Shown: positions 33,017 to 41,481, numbered from the stretch's first letter. The stretch is DNA of 52,654 nucleotides from Candidatus Polarisedimenticola svalbardensis (GCA_014764515.1 JACXWD010000020.1:1-52654), one strand, 5' to 3'. The notes: generated by a model from the sequence alone, not told the origin. Made by a program: numbers and translations.

Positions 33017-35293
33017 ATGCGTATGCACCTGTTCCCTTCAACAATTTCCACCGGCCTGCTCCTTGCCGCCCTGCTGTCCTGCTCCCCGGCGCAGGCGGGG
33101 GTGCCGAACCGCCTGGAGATGGAACAGGGCCGCAGCGAAACCCGGGTTCTGTCTGCACCGTACCGGATCCGCCCCGGGCGGTCCGTGGCAGACATTGAAC
33201 TGCCCGAACGTCTCTCGATCCGGCAGTATGACCGGGTTCACAGCCGTCCGGAAAATCCTGGAGAGTTCTTTTACGGTGACGAGGTGTTCTGGATTTATCG
33301 CCGGGAGCACCGCACCGGGGGTGTCGGTTATCCCCCGTCCCTTATCGGCCTGGCGCTGGACGGTGAACGGGGAACCATCCTCGGGCTGCGGGACCTGCAG
33401 GGCCGGGTGACGCCGTTCCCCGCCCCGGACGGGCCCTGGCTGGAACCGGTCCTGCTGTCCGAATCCCTGGCGGGTGATCGTGCGCCCAGGCGCCTCGTGG
33501 ATCTGGACAAGATCCCCGAACATGTATGGCGCCCCCTGCTGGCCATCGAGGACAGCCGGTTCTTCCAGCATGGCGGGCTGGACAGCCGGGCTATCGCCCG
33601 GGCCGCCCGGGCGAACGTTAAGGAAAAAGGGATCACCCAGGGCGGCAGCACCCTGACCCAACAACTCATCAAGAACCGGGACCTGACTCCCAAGCAGTCC
33701 CTGGGGCGGAAAGTGTCCGAGGCGTTTCGCGCCCTGATGCTGGAAGCGACCTACTCCAAACGGGAGATCCTGCAGGCTTACCTCAACCAGGTCTACCTGG
33801 GTCACATGGATGGAGTTGCGGTCCACGGCTACGGAGCCGGCGCCCAGGCCTATTTCTCGAAGGAAGCGGAAGAGCTCACCCTGGGCGAGGCGGCGCTGCT
33901 GGCGGCGATCATCCAGGGCCCCAACCGGCTTCACCCGGTCCGCCACCCGGAACGGGCCAGGGAGAGGAGAGATCTGGTACTGGCCCGGATGGAATCGGAA
34001 GGCTGGGCTGAATCCGGGGCGGTGAAGGCGGCCAGGAAGAGCAGTCTCGGATTGAAACCGGCCGGGGTTGCCGCCCAGGGGCCGCGCTACTTCCTTTCCT
34101 TCGCAGCAGCGGTCACCGTCGAACGAACCGGTTCACGCATCGAGGGAGGGCGAGGTCTCCGGGTTGAAACCACACTGGACGCCCTGCTTCAACGCCGAGC
34201 GGAACAGGCCGTGGTCCAGGGGCTGGAGCGGCTCAAATCCGACAACCGCCGGCTGCGAGGTGGAGGGCTGTCCGCCGCGCTGGTGGCTCTTAACGCCGAA
34301 ACCGGCGAGGTCCTGGCGTATGTGGGTGGTGACCCGTCTTCAACCACGGACCGCTTCGACCGGGCTCGAAACGGACGGCGCCAACCCGGTTCGGCGGTCA
34401 AACCGTTTGTGCTTCTGGAAGCGCTGGAGGAATGCGGCGATCAGCGTCCATTGACCCTGTCGACCCGGGTAGCAGACCAACCTCTGGTTATCGATCTCCC
34501 TGATGGAACCTGGGAACCGGAGAACCATGACCGAGCCTTCAAGGGGAACATCAACGTCAGAACCGCCATGGCCGAATCACGGAACGTACCACTGGTGCGG
34601 ATAGCGCGACGTTGCGGCATGGAAGCGGTTGCCGCCCGTTTCCGCAAGGCAGGGTTGCCGGTACCCGAACCGGCTCCGCCGTCATTCGTCCTCGGGTCGG
34701 TGGAGACCACCCCCCTGGAGCTGGCCCGGGCGTACACGGTCCTGGCTACCCCGGGCAGGATTCTGGAACCGCTGGCGATCCGGCGTATCGAGCAACCGGG
34801 GGGAGGCCCGCTGGTGGACGTGAGAAGGAAGAGCAGCCGGGTGGTGCGTCCGGCCTCGGCCTGGCTGGTTCAGAACACCTTGCGCACAGCTGTGGAATCG
34901 GGAACCGCACGCAGCGGAGCCCTGGGCGACCTGCCGGTGGCTGCCAAAACGGGAAGCTCCTCAAAGTTGCGGGATGCATGGTTCGCCGGCACCGCCGGTC
35001 CGGTTGTCACGGTGGTCTGGGTCGGAAGGGACGGCGATGAGCCGCTGGGCGCCTCCGGTTCCCGGGCCGCCGGTCCTATCTGGCAGTCGTTCATGGAGGC
35101 CGCCGTTGCCGCTTACCCTTATAAGGAGCAGGATCCTCCGGTGAACATTGTGGAGCGGTATGTGGATCGCCAGACCGGGCTGCTGGTCAGGGAGCGGAAC
35201 CCGCGGGCGGTCCTGGAGTACTTCCGCCGCAGTGTGCTGCCTCCCAGGGACCGCTTCTTCCGCCGCGACCAGCCGGTGCCGACGGTGCGTTGA
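33017..35293 (+). CDS. class A penicillin-binding protein (PBP1B-like)
   Basis: A 758-residue bifunctional murein synthase. N terminus: hydrophobic segment LLLAALLSCSPAQA, then a region (35-135) like the UB2H domain of PBP1B (YRIRPGRSV, GEFFYGDEVFWIYRREH). Glycosyltransferase GT51 at about 160-330: catalytic Glu178 in EDSRFFQHGG, GGSTLTQQLIKN, KREILQAYLNQVYLG. Transpeptidase at about 400-700: Ser459-x-x-Lys462 in GSAVK, SRN, and KTGSS. The N-terminal segment looks more like a cleavable or lipoprotein signal (LLSC) than the usual cytoplasmic tail plus anchor, which is unusual. It polymerises and cross-links peptidoglycan at the outer face of the inner membrane. Confidence 0.93.
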   Translation: MRMHLFPSTISTGLLLAALLSCSPAQAGVPNRLEMEQGRSETRVLSAPYRIRPGRSVADIELPERLSIRQYDRVHSRPENPGEFFYGDEVFWIYRREHRTGGVGYPPSLIGLALDGERGTILGLRDLQGRVTPFPAPDGPWLEPVLLSESLAGDRAPRRLVDLDKIPEHVWRPLLAIEDSRFFQHGGLDSRAIARAARANVKEKGITQGGSTLTQQLIKNRDLTPKQSLGRKVSEAFRALMLEATYSKREILQAYLNQVYLGHMDGVAVHGYGAGAQAYFSKEAEELTLGEAALLAAIIQGPNRLHPVRHPERARERRDLVLARMESEGWAESGAVKAARKSSLGLKPAGVAAQGPRYFLSFAAAVTVERTGSRIEGGRGLRVETTLDALLQRRAEQAVVQGLERLKSDNRRLRGGGLSAALVALNAETGEVLAYVGGDPSSTTDRFDRARNGRRQPGSAVKPFVLLEALEECGDQRPLTLSTRVADQPLVIDLPDGTWEPENHDRAFKGNINVRTAMAESRNVPLVRIARRCGMEAVAARFRKAGLPVPEPAPPSFVLGSVETTPLELARAYTVLATPGRILEPLAIRRIEQPGGGPLVDVRRKSSRVVRPASAWLVQNTLRTAVESGTARSGALGDLPVAAKTGSSSKLRDAWFAGTAGPVVTVVWVGRDGDEPLGASGSRAAGPIWQSFMEAAVAAYPYKEQDPPVNIVERYVDRQTGLLVRERNPRAVLEYFRRSVLPPRDRFFRRDQPVPTVR

Positions 35294-35306
35294 GTCCCGG
35301 TACCGC

Positions 35307-36098
35307 TCAGGCGTTCAGTGTGCCGACCCAAACCCGGGTCCGGTACAGGATCTCCACCAGGCCGTCCTTTTCAGTCTCCTGAAACAACTGCCTGAGCCTC
35401 TCCATCATCCCGGACCTGGCCGGGTGGTCCGGGGCCGGGGTGTACGACGAGGACAGCAAGCGCCCTTCCAGCCCCGGATAATCCAGACGCTGCTTGTTCG
35501 TGTAGGACCGCTCTTCGTAATTTCCGGCGCCGAAGAACCGGTCGAATACGTCCGGCTGAAGGTTGCGGTGGTTGACCTTGCCGTAGTCGGTTCCGAACTC
35601 CTGGAGCAATGCCTCATATCCTCTCAGGAAACGGGTCGAGTCGTACTCCCGATCGTTCCATATCAGAGCAACACCGCCGCCGGGAACCAGGACCCGGCCG
35701 AACTCCTGCCGCGCAAGGTCGCGGTCGAACCAGTGGAACGCCTGGCCCGCCACCACGCAATTCATCGAATCAGGAAGCAGCGTGGTCGCCTCGGCCGTTC
35801 CATCGATACTGGTGAAGCCGGGTGAGCCGGCCAGTTCCGCCTCCCCTGCCAGGCGCATCTCACGGTTCGGCTCTACACCGAAAACCCGGCAGCCGGCAGA
35901 GAGAAACAAGCGGGACAGGAGACCGGTTCCCGATCCGACATCGGCCACAGCCTGCCCTGCGGACAATCGTCTCTCAGCTACCAGATCCTGAACCATCCGA
36001 ACCGGATACGAGGGCCGGTAGCGGACGTAGTCCGCCACACGACTGGAGAATCGAGCGGCGGAATCTTCCGGCGGCTTTGAACGGTCCATACCGGCCAT
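35307..36098 (-). CDS. class I SAM-dependent methyltransferase
   Basis: A 263-residue protein with the Rossmann-type SAM site: motif I VADVGSGTGLLSR (about 51-63), acidic VFGVEPN, motif II ATTLLPDSMNCVVAGQAFHWF, and VLVPGGGVALIW. The AFHWF motif is typical of the YcgJ/trans-aconitate-like methyltransferase group. The substrate is unknown. The start may be ATG 36098 or 36089. It is convergent with the PBP gene (13-bp gap) and lies downstream of the REC-TonB gene, separated by a perfect hairpin. Confidence 0.9.
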   Translation of the reverse strand: MAGMDRSKPPEDSAARFSSRVADYVRYRPSYPVRMVQDLVAERRLSAGQAVADVGSGTGLLSRLFLSAGCRVFGVEPNREMRLAGEAELAGSPGFTSIDGTAEATTLLPDSMNCVVAGQAFHWFDRDLARQEFGRVLVPGGGVALIWNDREYDSTRFLRGYEALLQEFGTDYGKVNHRNLQPDVFDRFFGAGNYEERSYTNKQRLDYPGLEGRLLSSSYTPAPDHPARSGMMERLRQLFQETEKDGLVEILYRTRVWVGTLNA

Positions 36099-36102
36099 TA
36101 TA

Positions 36103-36120
36103 TGGACCGGGAACGGTCCA
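36103..36120 (-). terminator. perfect tetraloop hairpin between REC-TonB and methyltransferase genes
   Basis: TGGACCG-GGAA-CGGTCCA (read on the plus strand) is a perfect 7-bp stem with a 4-nt loop, 3 bp after the stop of the REC-TonB gene and 4 bp before the methyltransferase start. No T-tract follows, so it may be an attenuator or a leader structure rather than a full terminator. Confidence 0.35.
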
Positions 36121-36123
36121 GGG

Positions 36124-37980
36124 TCAGAGTCGGAAGTCCAGGGATACCTGTTTCCAGACCTTCACCGGCGCCTCGTCCTTGATCGCGGGGGTGTACGACC
36201 ACTTTTGAACCGCTTTCACCGCCATCTGGTTCAGGGTCGAATTCGGGATCTCCTTGACGACCTTGACATCGGTCACGGCCCCGGTCTCATCGATGAGCAG
36301 GTTCAGTTGCACCGTTCCCTGTTGGCCCAGTTTCCGGGCCATCGGATGGTATTTGGGAGCCACATGGACCTGCTGTACCGGCGCGGTATCTACCGAGTTC
36401 AAGGGTACGAGGTCGCCCGGCTTTGCCAGAACCCGCTTGGCCCGTTCCTGCACCACCGGCCTGCTCACCGGGGCGGCGGTGCGAATAACCTGTTCCTGGG
36501 GCGCCAGCACCTCGCGGCTCTCCGCCTGGGCCGGTTCGGGCGTCGGATCGACCTTGATCTGCGGCTCTGCTTTGGCAGGCTCGGGCTTCACTACGATAGC
36601 TTCCGGTTTCACCGGCGTCGGCTCGGACTTTGCCGGTGTGGTCGTGACCTGTTCCACCGCAGGGGTTGGGACGGCGCTGGTTTTCACCACCTTCTCGGGG
36701 GGAGCGGCTGAAGGGGTCGGATCGTTTTGTGCAGGCGCTGCAGCCGTATCCGGTTTCGCCGGATTCAGGGTTGGGAGAACCACCGGGGTCTCGATCGTTC
36801 CGGCAACAGCCGATCCTGACCGATCCGGTGTGGCCGTCGTGGCTCCATCCGACCGGCCAAGGTACATCCATCCACCAATGACGGCGGCGGTGACGGCGGC
36901 GGCGATGCCGATCCAGGCCGGAATACCCAGACCGAGAAAGCGGGTGCCGGATGAGCTTTCCGTCGCCGGCTTGGGGTCTACCGTGACACCACTCAAATAC
37001 TCTTCTGCCGTCCGCCCTTCGTACGCAGCTTCGGGGAAGACCTCGTCCACCTGGGCCGCCACTTCAGCCTCGGCCTCGATCTCCGGCTCCGCTTCGATCG
37101 CTGCATCCGGATCAATGGCGATCGTCTCTTCAAGGTCCACCTGCTCAACCGTCGCAGTAACCAGCTCCGGATCAGGTTCCATTTCAGGTTCGGGTTCAGG
37201 CTCAGGCTCGGGTTCGGGCTCCGGCTCGGGTTCGGGCTCCGGCTCGATCGGTTCCTCCGCCTGGTCACTTCCCAGGTCGGTCTCTTCCGCTGAACCGAGG
37301 TCGTTCAGAAGTTCCATCATCATGTCCTGATCGGAGACCAGGTCCGCCCCGTTGACCGGTGCGGGAGTGGAGACCTCACCTGTATCCCTGGCATCTTCCA
37401 CCGCCTCACCAAAGGCGCCGAGGATCTCGTCGAGCTTGTCGGAGATCTCTTTTTCATCCATGGCATCCAGGTTGTTCAAACCCTGATCTGCCTGCCGGGG
37501 AGCCGCCTCCGGCGCCGGCTGTTCAGCCGGGTCTTTCACTTCCTCTGCAGGCGCCGGTTCCGGCTGTTGCGCTGCCTCAACCACCTGCTCCTTGACTTCC
37601 TTGAGATAGCGACGGCAGACCTCCATCAGGTCCTCACCTGCCACCGGCTTTTCGAGGTATTCGTCACAACCGTAATTTTTCAGCGCCTGGTTTCTGTATT
37701 TCCGTCCCTTGTAGATCGATGTTGCGATCACAACCGGCGTGTCTTTACCCTCAGGTGTTTTCTTGATCTCCTGGCAAACCTCGAAGCCATGCTTTTTGGG
37801 AATCATCGCCTCGATCAGCACCAGATCCGGCTTCAGATCGTTGAACGCCTTCAAACCTGCAATACCATCGAAGACAACTTCGACGTTGTAGCCGGCTGCC
37901 AGAAGGGGGCCCTTCATCTGCTCGATGCTGGCAGGTTCGTAATCGATCAATAGAACGGTAGGATTCGACATAACCGCCAT
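36124..37980 (-). CDS. receiver domain-TM-TonB C-terminal fusion protein
   Basis: A 618-residue protein with an unusual order: REC-like domain (5-125), acidic low-complexity region (130-345) with an uninterrupted Glu-Pro repeat (about 243-268), one membrane helix (348-372), Pro/Thr/Val-rich spacer, and a TonB C-terminal domain (about 540-618; YHPMARKLGQQGTVQLNLLI, KWSYTPA). The receiver is degenerate: the acceptor position is Glu57 (LVLIEAMIPK) and the acidic pair reduces to Asp13, while Lys111 is kept. Known TonB proteins carry energy from ExbB/ExbD to outer-membrane receptors; none of these is in the window. A start at 37971 is also possible. The receiver would be cytoplasmic and the TonB domain periplasmic. 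Confidence 0.88.
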   Translation of the reverse strand: MAVMSNPTVLLIDYEPASIEQMKGPLLAAGYNVEVVFDGIAGLKAFNDLKPDLVLIEAMIPKKHGFEVCQEIKKTPEGKDTPVVIATSIYKGRKYRNQALKNYGCDEYLEKPVAGEDLMEVCRRYLKEVKEQVVEAAQQPEPAPAEEVKDPAEQPAPEAAPRQADQGLNNLDAMDEKEISDKLDEILGAFGEAVEDARDTGEVSTPAPVNGADLVSDQDMMMELLNDLGSAEETDLGSDQAEEPIEPEPEPEPEPEPEPEPEPEPEMEPDPELVTATVEQVDLEETIAIDPDAAIEAEPEIEAEAEVAAQVDEVFPEAAYEGRTAEEYLSGVTVDPKPATESSSGTRFLGLGIPAWIGIAAAVTAAVIGGWMYLGRSDGATTATPDRSGSAVAGTIETPVVLPTLNPAKPDTAAAPAQNDPTPSAAPPEKVVKTSAVPTPAVEQVTTTPAKSEPTPVKPEAIVVKPEPAKAEPQIKVDPTPEPAQAESREVLAPQEQVIRTAAPVSRPVVQERAKRVLAKPGDLVPLNSVDTAPVQQVHVAPKYHPMARKLGQQGTVQLNLLIDETGAVTDVKVVKEIPNSTLNQMAVKAVQKWSYTPAIKDEAPVKVWKQVSLDFRL

Positions 37981-38013
37981 ATCCCTCGCATAACAATTCA
38001 GGGTTTTCCGGCC

Positions 38014-38040
38014 ACGGGTAACAAAACCGTTGTTACCCGT
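38014..38040. promoter_or_regulatory. 11-bp palindrome in a divergent intergenic region
   Basis: ACGGGTAACAA (38014-38024) and TTGTTACCCGT (38030-38040) are perfect inverted repeats around 5 bp. The element is 34 bp upstream of the REC-TonB start and about 145 bp upstream of the propeller gene on the other side. Its size and symmetry fit an operator for a dimeric repressor. The half-site GGGTAACAA also occurs at 4801-4809, just before the phosphatase start. Confidence 0.45.
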
Positions 38041-38182
38041 TACGGAACTTAGTTCCCGAGTGTGGCAGGAGCAAGGTCACGGCCCGGCACTTGCAACAAT
38101 AAAGAAACAGGGGCTTCAAGCCGAACATCGGAACGGCCCCTGTGCGGCCCGAACCCGGCAAAAAATCATGGAGGAAACGGTC

Positions 38183-39313
38183 ATGAGGATACTTTCGGCT
38201 CTCTGCGCCCTGGTCCTGACGGCAGTATCGATGCCCCAAAACGTAAGAGCAGGAACGATTTACGCCATCGACGGCATCAATGACGAAATCGTAACCCTTG
38301 ATATGGTCACCGCCGATGAGCTGCGACGGTTCCCGACCCCCGAACCTTCCTCGGGAGGGCCGGACGGCCTGGCCGTCACCGCCGGCGGCATGTACTTCGT
38401 TAACGGGAACGGATCCAATATCGTCATCAGCCTGGACCCGGCCACCGGATCGGTAACAGGATCCTTCCCGGCGCCGGGAATGTTCGGCGGCTCCGACGGC
38501 CTGGCCGCCATGGGTGACATCTTGTTCGCCCTGGAACCGGCCTCGGACACCATATCCCGAATCAGGCTGTCTACCGGTGAGATGCTGGGCTCCTGCACGA
38601 CCGGCATGCTGGCAGGTGGCGGACTTGCCGCCGAGGACGGGCGCCTTTTTGCCACACTGGGCCTGGCCAGCATCGTGGAACTGAATCCTGATACATGCCT
38701 GGTAGTCGGAGGACCGTTTCCTGTTCCAGGGGGTGACCTGGCCTTGGGGCTGGCCTTCGATGGAGAACAGTTGTACGTCGGCTCGTTCATCCGACCCGGG
38801 ATACATACTCTGGACCCTGATACAGGTGCTGCCCTGGAATTCCTCTCTCTCGCGTACGCCCCGACCGGCCTTGCGGCCACTGCCGAAGTTGCCGCGCCGT
38901 TATGCAGCTTCGATGTGGACTTCCGCCCCGGTAGCGCCACCAATATCCTGAACCTGTCGAGCCGGGGACGCATACCGGTGGCGCTGTATGGATCGCCCTT
39001 CGTGGATGCCGGAGATGTGGACCGGGACTCACTGGCGCTGTCCGGTGTGGCGGCAGAGCACGTCGCTTTCGAAGATGTTGACGGCGACGGCGTTCTGGAC
39101 CTTATTCTTCATTTCAGAACCCAGGCGCTGGTTTCCAGCCTGGAGGCGGAACACGGCGATCTGCAGGACGGGATGCTCCTCGATGTCGCCCTGGTCGGCT
39201 CACGGATGGACGGCAGCAGTTGCCGCGGCACCGACGCCGTCCGGATTCGCAACGGCGAGACCAGGCGGGAACGCGACTCCCGAAGCCGCAACAACCGACG
39301 CGGATCACGCTAA
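38183..39313 (+). CDS. secreted beta-propeller protein with C-terminal calcium-type domain
   Basis: A 376-residue exported protein. ATG 38183 has GGAGG 8 nt upstream and opens a signal peptide (MRILSALCALVLTAVSMP). Residues 25-270 contain about five to six short propeller repeats of the NHL/YVTN kind (IYAIDGINDEIVTLD, MYFVNGNGSNIVISLD, LYVGSFIRPGIHTLD). Residues 275-360 form a common add-on domain (DFRPGSATNILNLSSRGRIPVAL, then AFEDVDGDGVLDLILHFRT) with a DxDGDG loop that probably binds calcium. The tail is very Arg-rich. No enzymatic function is evident. Confidence 0.8.
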   Translation: MRILSALCALVLTAVSMPQNVRAGTIYAIDGINDEIVTLDMVTADELRRFPTPEPSSGGPDGLAVTAGGMYFVNGNGSNIVISLDPATGSVTGSFPAPGMFGGSDGLAAMGDILFALEPASDTISRIRLSTGEMLGSCTTGMLAGGGLAAEDGRLFATLGLASIVELNPDTCLVVGGPFPVPGGDLALGLAFDGEQLYVGSFIRPGIHTLDPDTGAALEFLSLAYAPTGLAATAEVAAPLCSFDVDFRPGSATNILNLSSRGRIPVALYGSPFVDAGDVDRDSLALSGVAAEHVAFEDVDGDGVLDLILHFRTQALVSSLEAEHGDLQDGMLLDVALVGSRMDGSSCRGTDAVRIRNGETRRERDSRSRNNRRGSR

Positions 39314-39359
39314 TCGCCACGGAATCGATACCTGGAGGCTGTTTTATGTACTGAAGCCC

Positions 39360-39417
39360 TTTTCAGGATCTCCAACCTCGGTCATAATGCCCAGCGTCAT
39401 AATCTGCCCTGCTGGGC
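39360..39417 (+). promoter_or_regulatory. possible promoter and leader hairpin of the histone gene
   Basis: TTTTCA (39360-39365) and CATAAT (39383-39388) are spaced by 17 bp. The octamer GTCATAAT is repeated at 39396-39403. A 7-bp stem GCCCAGC (39389-39395) with GCTGGGC (39411-39417) begins right after the -10 box and would lie in the leader. The histone Shine-Dalgarno AAGGAG is free of this stem. Confidence 0.3.
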
Positions 39418-39448
39418 GATCAAAACACCGAGTTAAGGAGTAACCGGA

Positions 39449-39700
39449 ATGGCGAAGAAGAAAGCCACGAAGAAAAAGGCCGCGAAGAAAAAGGCCACCA
39501 GGAAGAAAGCCGCTGCCAAGGAAATGCTGCTGGTCGGCAGCAAGACGAAGACCGCCCTCAAAGCGATGGACGTCAACGTCGCAGGCGACGCCCTCGAAGC
39601 CCTGAACGAGGTGGTTTACTGGTACATCCACCAGGCCGCCACCCGCGCCCAGGCCAACGGACGCAAGACTGTCCGCGGCCACGATTTCCTCTCGATGTAA
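39449..39700 (+). CDS. bacterial histone with lysine-rich N-terminal tail
   Basis: An 83-residue basic protein. Residues 2-24 are almost only Lys, Ala, Thr and Arg (KKKATKKKAAKKKATRKK). Residues 28-82 fit a minimal histone fold: helix 1 SKTKTALKAM, loop 1 DVNVAGD, long helix 2 ALEALNEVVYWYIHQAATRA, loop 2 with GRKTV and Asp79, and a truncated helix 3 (FLSM). The GRKT-x-x-x-x-D motif is the RKT/D signature of archaeal histones (HMfB GRKTIKAED). A short third helix is known from the Bdellovibrio histone Bd0055. Likely an abundant DNA-binding nucleoid protein; HU/IHF signatures are absent. AAGGAG lies 8 nt before the ATG and a strong hairpin follows the stop. Confidence 0.85.
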   Translation: MAKKKATKKKAAKKKATRKKAAAKEMLLVGSKTKTALKAMDVNVAGDALEALNEVVYWYIHQAATRAQANGRKTVRGHDFLSM

Positions 39701-39709
39701 ATCGACCGG

Positions 39710-39741
39710 ACGGCCCGTTCCCTCCGCAGGGGGCGGGCCGT
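39710..39741 (+). terminator. strong hairpin after the histone gene
   Basis: ACGGCCCG (39710-39717) pairs with CGGGCCGT (39734-39741); two T-G wobbles and three G-C pairs extend the stem inward to a 6-nt loop. It starts 10 bp after the histone stop. The following bases are pyrimidine-rich (CTTCGTCTTCCCC) but not a pure T-tract. It isolates the histone gene from the DUF481 gene. Confidence 0.55.
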
Positions 39742-39785
39742 GCCGCTTCGTCTTCCCCTATCCGGTATTCAAAAGGAGAACCGTC

Positions 39786-40613
39786 TTGAAATTCTTCAAG
39801 ATCATCACCGTTACGTCTGTACTCGCACTTGCCATCACCGCTTCTCTCCCGCTGCTGGCTGAAGAGGGAGCCGAAGAGAAAAGCTGGTCCAATACAACCG
39901 AACTGTCCCTCGTGAACACCACCGGCAACTCGGAAACTTCCAACTTCGCCATCACCAACAAATACGCCACGGCTATCGGTAAAGGCACATTCAACCTGGA
40001 CTTCGACGCCCTGCGCACCGAGACGACAACCCGCGTCGTCCAGAACATCGGCGGCGTTCTGGTGGTCGACGAAACCACTGCAGTTTCGGCCGAGGCCTAC
40101 AAACTGAACGGTCAGTACAACCGGCCGATCACCGAGCGGCTGAACTGGTACGCCCGGGCCGGCTGGTACCGGGACGAGTTCGCCGGTATTGACAACAGCT
40201 ACGCAGCAGGCGCCGGCATCGGGTACGTCTTCTTCACCGATGACTCCCACACCCTGAAGGGTGAGATCGGCCTGGGTTACGTGCAGGAGAAGTTCATCGA
40301 CGGCACCGATACCGATTTTGCCGAGCTCCGGGGATTTCTGGCCTACCATCGCGAACTCAGTCCAACATCCAAGCTGTTCAGCGAACTGGAGATCCTGGAG
40401 AACCTGGACGAAACCTCCGATGTGCGGGCCAACGGCCTGATCGGTGTTTCCGCCAACCTGTCCAACCGCATCGCCCTGGCGGTGAGCTACGCACTGAAAT
40501 ATGACGCAGAACCGCCGACCCTTACACTGGTCGATGCCGGTTTCCCGGATGTTCTTTTTGAATTCGACGATCTGGACACGACGCTCAAGGCATCCCTCGT
40601 AATCAACTTCTGA
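39786..40613 (+). CDS. DUF481 outer-membrane beta-barrel (YdiY-like)
   Basis: A 275-residue exported protein from TTG 39786, supported by AAAAGGAG upstream and the signal peptide (KFFKIITVTSVLALAITASLP). The mature part alternates polar and hydrophobic residues as short strands (WSNTTELSLVNTTGNSETSN, FNLDFDALRTE, LNWYARAGWYRDEF, IGLGYVQEKF) and ends SLVINF with the C-terminal Phe used by outer-membrane barrels. DUF481 includes E. coli YdiY, described as a salt-induced outer-membrane protein. An MscS gene follows after 21 bp, so an osmotic theme is plausible. Confidence 0.87.
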   Translation: MKFFKIITVTSVLALAITASLPLLAEEGAEEKSWSNTTELSLVNTTGNSETSNFAITNKYATAIGKGTFNLDFDALRTETTTRVVQNIGGVLVVDETTAVSAEAYKLNGQYNRPITERLNWYARAGWYRDEFAGIDNSYAAGAGIGYVFFTDDSHTLKGEIGLGYVQEKFIDGTDTDFAELRGFLAYHRELSPTSKLFSELEILENLDETSDVRANGLIGVSANLSNRIALAVSYALKYDAEPPTLTLVDAGFPDVLFEFDDLDTTLKASLVINF

Positions 40614-40634
40614 TCCAGTCACAGGAGCAAGCTC

Positions 40635-41468
40635 ATGGAAGCCAACACCGGATTTCAGCTCAGCAACCTGATCGACACCTTGACCCAACTGGTTACCCAG
40701 TGGGGCTTGAAGGTGATCGGCGCCCTGGCTCTGCTCATCATAGGAATGTGGGTTGCGAAGGCGATCCGTGCTTCCCTGCGCAAGGCGCTGCGCCGGTCCG
40801 AGATGGACCCGACCCTGATCCCGTTCCTGTCCGGCATCGTTTACTACCTCGTCCTGGCGGTTCTCATCACAGCCGTTCTGAGCTTGTTCGGAATCGAGAC
40901 TACTTCTCTCATCGCCGTCCTCGGCGCCGCCGGATTCGCCGTGGGACTGGCGATGCAGGGAACCCTCTCGAACTTCTCCGCAGGCGTCATGTTGCTGGTT
41001 TTCCGGCCGTTCAAGGTGGGTGACTTCATCGATGCAGCCGGCGTTACAGGGAATGTCCACGAGATCGGTATTTTCTCCACGACCCTGAACACCCCTGACA
41101 ACGTCCGTATCATTGTTCCCAATTCGTCGGTCTACGGCACCACCATCAAGAACTTCACAACCAACGACAATCGTCGCAACGACCTGGTGATCGGGATCAG
41201 CTACAAGGACGATATCGGCCTGGCTGCGGACACGATCCTTGCGGTGCTCAGGGCCGACGACCGCGTTCTTCCCGACCCGGCGCCGCTTGTGGCGGTTGCG
41301 GCGCTCGCCGACTCGTCGGTGAGCCTGAACGTCCGGCCCTGGTGCAGCAAGGAAGACTACTGGCCGCTCCGCGCGGACCTGAACCGGGAGATCAAGGAAA
41401 AGCTGGAGGCTGCAGGCTGCAGCATCCCGTATCCGCAGTCCGATGTTCACATGCACCAGGTGACCTGA
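40635..41468 (+). CDS. mscS: small-conductance mechanosensitive channel
   Basis: A 277-residue protein, close to E. coli MscS (286). It has three TM helices (about 23-45, 65-85, 90-120); the pore helix with the Gly/Ala-rich pattern GAAGFAVGLAMQGTLSNFSAG; the beta domain (VFRPFKVGDFIDAAGVTGNV, ETTL-type IFSTTLNTPDN, IIVPNSSVYG); and the alpha/beta vestibule to the end. It releases solutes upon hypo-osmotic shock. It lies between the DUF481 gene (21-bp gap) and bpt (13-bp gap) and is likely co-transcribed with both. It is the second MscS-type gene in the window and the more complete one. Confidence 0.93.
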   Translation: MEANTGFQLSNLIDTLTQLVTQWGLKVIGALALLIIGMWVAKAIRASLRKALRRSEMDPTLIPFLSGIVYYLVLAVLITAVLSLFGIETTSLIAVLGAAGFAVGLAMQGTLSNFSAGVMLLVFRPFKVGDFIDAAGVTGNVHEIGIFSTTLNTPDNVRIIVPNSSVYGTTIKNFTTNDNRRNDLVIGISYKDDIGLAADTILAVLRADDRVLPDPAPLVAVAALADSSVSLNVRPWCSKEDYWPLRADLNREIKEKLEAAGCSIPYPQSDVHMHQVT

Positions 41469-41481
41469 GCGAGGCGCGGCC

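Noticed and set aside
37150-37260. Tandem-repeat-like DNA (GGTTCGGGCTC units)
   Set aside because: It encodes the Glu-Pro repeat of the REC-TonB protein; no spacers, so it is neither a CRISPR array nor a separate satellite.
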